Notes under the pieces: model-generated | The model's input: the letters and a program-made list of their open reading frames with translations, nothing else | Database searches by the model: none | What the model was told of the DNA's origin: nothing | Made by a program: the position numbers and the translations under genes | Assembly: GCA_035279785.1 (NCBI GenBank) | Contig: DATEHC010000101.1 | Location: 1-6,793, forward strand | Length of the DNA stretch: 6,793 bases | Origin: 40CM-4-65-16 sp035279785 | Lineage (GTDB): Bacteria; Chloroflexota; Dormibacteria; Dormibacterales; Dormibacteraceae | Direction: 5' to 3' | Shown: piece after piece, positions 5,438 through 6,793 of the stretch | Numbering within the stretch: the stretch's first letter is position 1 | How the letters are laid out: the number at the start of each line of letters is the position of its first letter

Positions 5438-6793
5438 CGGCATTCGCGCCGACCGGCAACGGCAGGGTCCTCGCGTATGTGTTTGCCGCCGTGGAAGAAT
5501 CCCTCAGCTACGTCCGAGGAACGAACATCGTCGTGCGCGACCGCAAGCGCTATGCCGCGGATGGCGATGAGATCGTTGAAGGTCCGTTCGACCTGCCGCC
5601 CCTTGCCGGCGCGACGCGCGCCGCGCTGATCGATCAGGTTTCGGGTATCGCTGATCGCGAGGGCGCGACTGCCCTGTACGCGCGCAGCGTGCTCGTCATC
5701 GCGCTGCATCAGGGCGTGGACGGTGCGTTCATCACCGATCGCGGCGACGAGGTCCGGCTCGCCTATGCCCTCGACGTGTGCGGTGAGCGCGGGGCGGCCG
5801 AGGCTTTTTACGGGTGGGCGCTGAACCACCGCAAGCTCGACGGGGAGCTGCTGTGGGGTCTTGGTCAGCACATTCGTCTCGCCTACGGCTCTGAGCTGCG
5901 CACGGCCTACGAGCGATTGAAGGACGGGCCGGGTCCCGATTTGGCGGCCACGCCGATCGAGCTGCCGAGCCCGTCGGCTCTGGTTGACCTGGTCGCCAGG
6001 CGCAACGAGCTCGACCTCATAACGGACGAGCACGGAGTCGACCTCGCCGCCCACGCCGACTTTCTCATCGCGGTGCATGCGCAGATCCCGAAGCTGATCG
6101 GCGGCGAGGACTACTTCTTCTCCCACCAGGCGCAGATCTCGCAGACGCGGCGCCGTCGCGCCCTGTACGGAGGGGCGTTCCACCTCGGAATGACCGCGGC
6201 TGGAGTCGATCCCGCGACCGAGGTCGAGGTGCGGCGTGACCTCGAACCCGTGACCATCGCGATCGAGCCGGTGCCTGAAGCGCGCTACAAGGTCCGAATA
6301 TCGAGCGCAGCCGGTGACATCTGGGCCAGCGACTCGATCCCGCGGCCCGGCGGGCAGGAGTTTGCGCTCAGCTCCGACGACGGTCCGCCTGACTGGGTCC
6401 ACGACGCGGTCGTGTATCAGCTGATGGTCGATCGCTTTGCGTCGGATGGCGGTCCGCTCCCAAGACCAGGCTCGTCCACGGCGCTGTACGGCGGCACGTT
6501 CGACGGGGTGCGCGAGCATCTCGACCACATCGAGGCGCTCGGCTGCACCGTCCTCTGGATGACACCCGTCCACCAGGCACCCTCGCATCACGGCTACGAC
6601 CACGAGGACTTCTTCACGGTCGAATCCCGTTACGGCGGCGAGTCCCCCCTCAAGTCGCTGATCGATGCGGCGCACGCCAGAGGAATACGCGTGCTGCTTG
6701 ACTTCGTGCCGAATCACACGGGCCGCGGGCATCGGCTGTTCCGCAACGCAATCGCGAAGGGCGGAGAAGCCGCCGAGTTCTACCGTTTCTGGC
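5434..6793 (+). CDS. Alpha-amylase-family (GH13) protein with unusual N-terminal region; 3' end outside window
   Basis: The frame is open from GTG 5434 to the window edge (453 complete codons, no stop seen). The GTG overlaps the malQ stop in the sequence GTGA, implying coupled translation. Residues 321-336 (WVHDAVVYQLMVDRFA) start a GH13 barrel. They are followed by LYGGTFDGVREHLDHIEALG (351-370), WMTPVHQAPSHHGYDHEDFF (375-394) and conserved region I, LLDFVPNHTG (421-430; D423, N427, H428). Regions II-IV with the catalytic Asp, Glu and Asp lie beyond the window, so activity cannot be confirmed. The barrel start and the W-V-x-D-A-V-x-Y-Q entry resemble cyclomaltodextrinase, neopullulanase or maltogenic amylase relatives. 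Residues ~270-318 look like a beta-rich domain such as usually precedes this barrel. Residues 80-165 contain YARSVLVIAL, EAFYGWAL and LLWGLGQHIRLAYGSEL, which recall helices of GH15-like (a/a)6 glucoamylase barrels without an evident catalytic Glu. There is no signal peptide, so it is probably cytoplasmic and acts on maltodextrin or glycogen with MalQ. Confidence 0.88.
   Translation, partial: MTAFAPTGNGRVLAYVFAAVEESLSYVRGTNIVVRDRKRYAADGDEIVEGPFDLPPLAGATRAALIDQVSGIADREGATALYARSVLVIALHQGVDGAFITDRGDEVRLAYALDVCGERGAAEAFYGWALNHRKLDGELLWGLGQHIRLAYGSELRTAYERLKDGPGPDLAATPIELPSPSALVDLVARRNELDLITDEHGVDLAAHADFLIAVHAQIPKLIGGEDYFFSHQAQISQTRRRRALYGGAFHLGMTAAGVDPATEVEVRRDLEPVTIAIEPVPEARYKVRISSAAGDIWASDSIPRPGGQEFALSSDDGPPDWVHDAVVYQLMVDRFASDGGPLPRPGSSTALYGGTFDGVREHLDHIEALGCTVLWMTPVHQAPSHHGYDHEDFFTVESRYGGESPLKSLIDAAHARGIRVLLDFVPNHTGRGHRLFRNAIAKGGEAAEFYRFW

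Noticed and set aside
5158..6732. A 524-codon open frame on the minus strand opposite malQ and the GH13 gene
   Set aside because: It lies antisense to two genes with clear family motifs. Its product is Arg-, Val- and Asp-rich without recognisable domains, as expected of a shadow frame in high-GC DNA.

Overview
This window is high-GC DNA (I judge roughly two thirds G+C by eye). Five gene boundaries are fully or partly visible, plus a truncated gene at each end, and coding density is high. There is no sign of phage, transposon, rRNA, tRNA or CRISPR. The gene content suggests a free-living, probably soil-dwelling Gram-positive-type or Chloroflexota/Dormibacterota/Actinomycetota-like bacterium: a secreted FIMAH-type protein, a form II CoxL-like molybdoenzyme subunit, a MalQ and an alpha-amylase-family enzyme. 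This is inferred from gene content and base composition only, and no marker gene confirms it.

Layout from left to right. Bases 1-633 (+) are the 3' end of a secreted protein with beta-propeller-like repeats and a C-terminal FIMAH-like domain. Bases 659-1288 (-) encode a small secreted M23 (LytM-type) metallopeptidase that converges on it. A 47-base divergent gap follows. Bases 1336-1596 (+) encode an 86-residue protein resembling MafI-family immunity proteins. Its 3' end overlaps by 26 bases the 3' end of a large minus-strand gene (1571-3820). That gene encodes a xanthine dehydrogenase-family molybdopterin-binding subunit with the AYRGAGR signature of form II CoxL.

A 48-base divergent intergenic region with two overlapping inverted repeats (3821-3868) separates coxL from a plus-strand glucan operon. 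That operon is malQ (3869-5437, 4-alpha-glucanotransferase, GH77) and, overlapping its stop codon by four bases, a large glycoside hydrolase (5434 to the window end). The hydrolase has a GH13 alpha-amylase-type barrel that starts at about residue 320 and is cut off by the window edge.

The two glucan enzymes plausibly cooperate in maltodextrin or glycogen turnover: the GH13 enzyme would cleave (or rearrange) alpha-glucans and MalQ would disproportionate the oligosaccharides. The other genes show no evident functional link to this pair. The most notable points are the lone CoxL subunit without its FeS and FAD partners, the unusual 320-residue N-terminal part of the GH13 protein, the shortened MalQ N-terminus, and the palindromic coxL/malQ divergent control region. 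I found no convincing new defence or mobile system.
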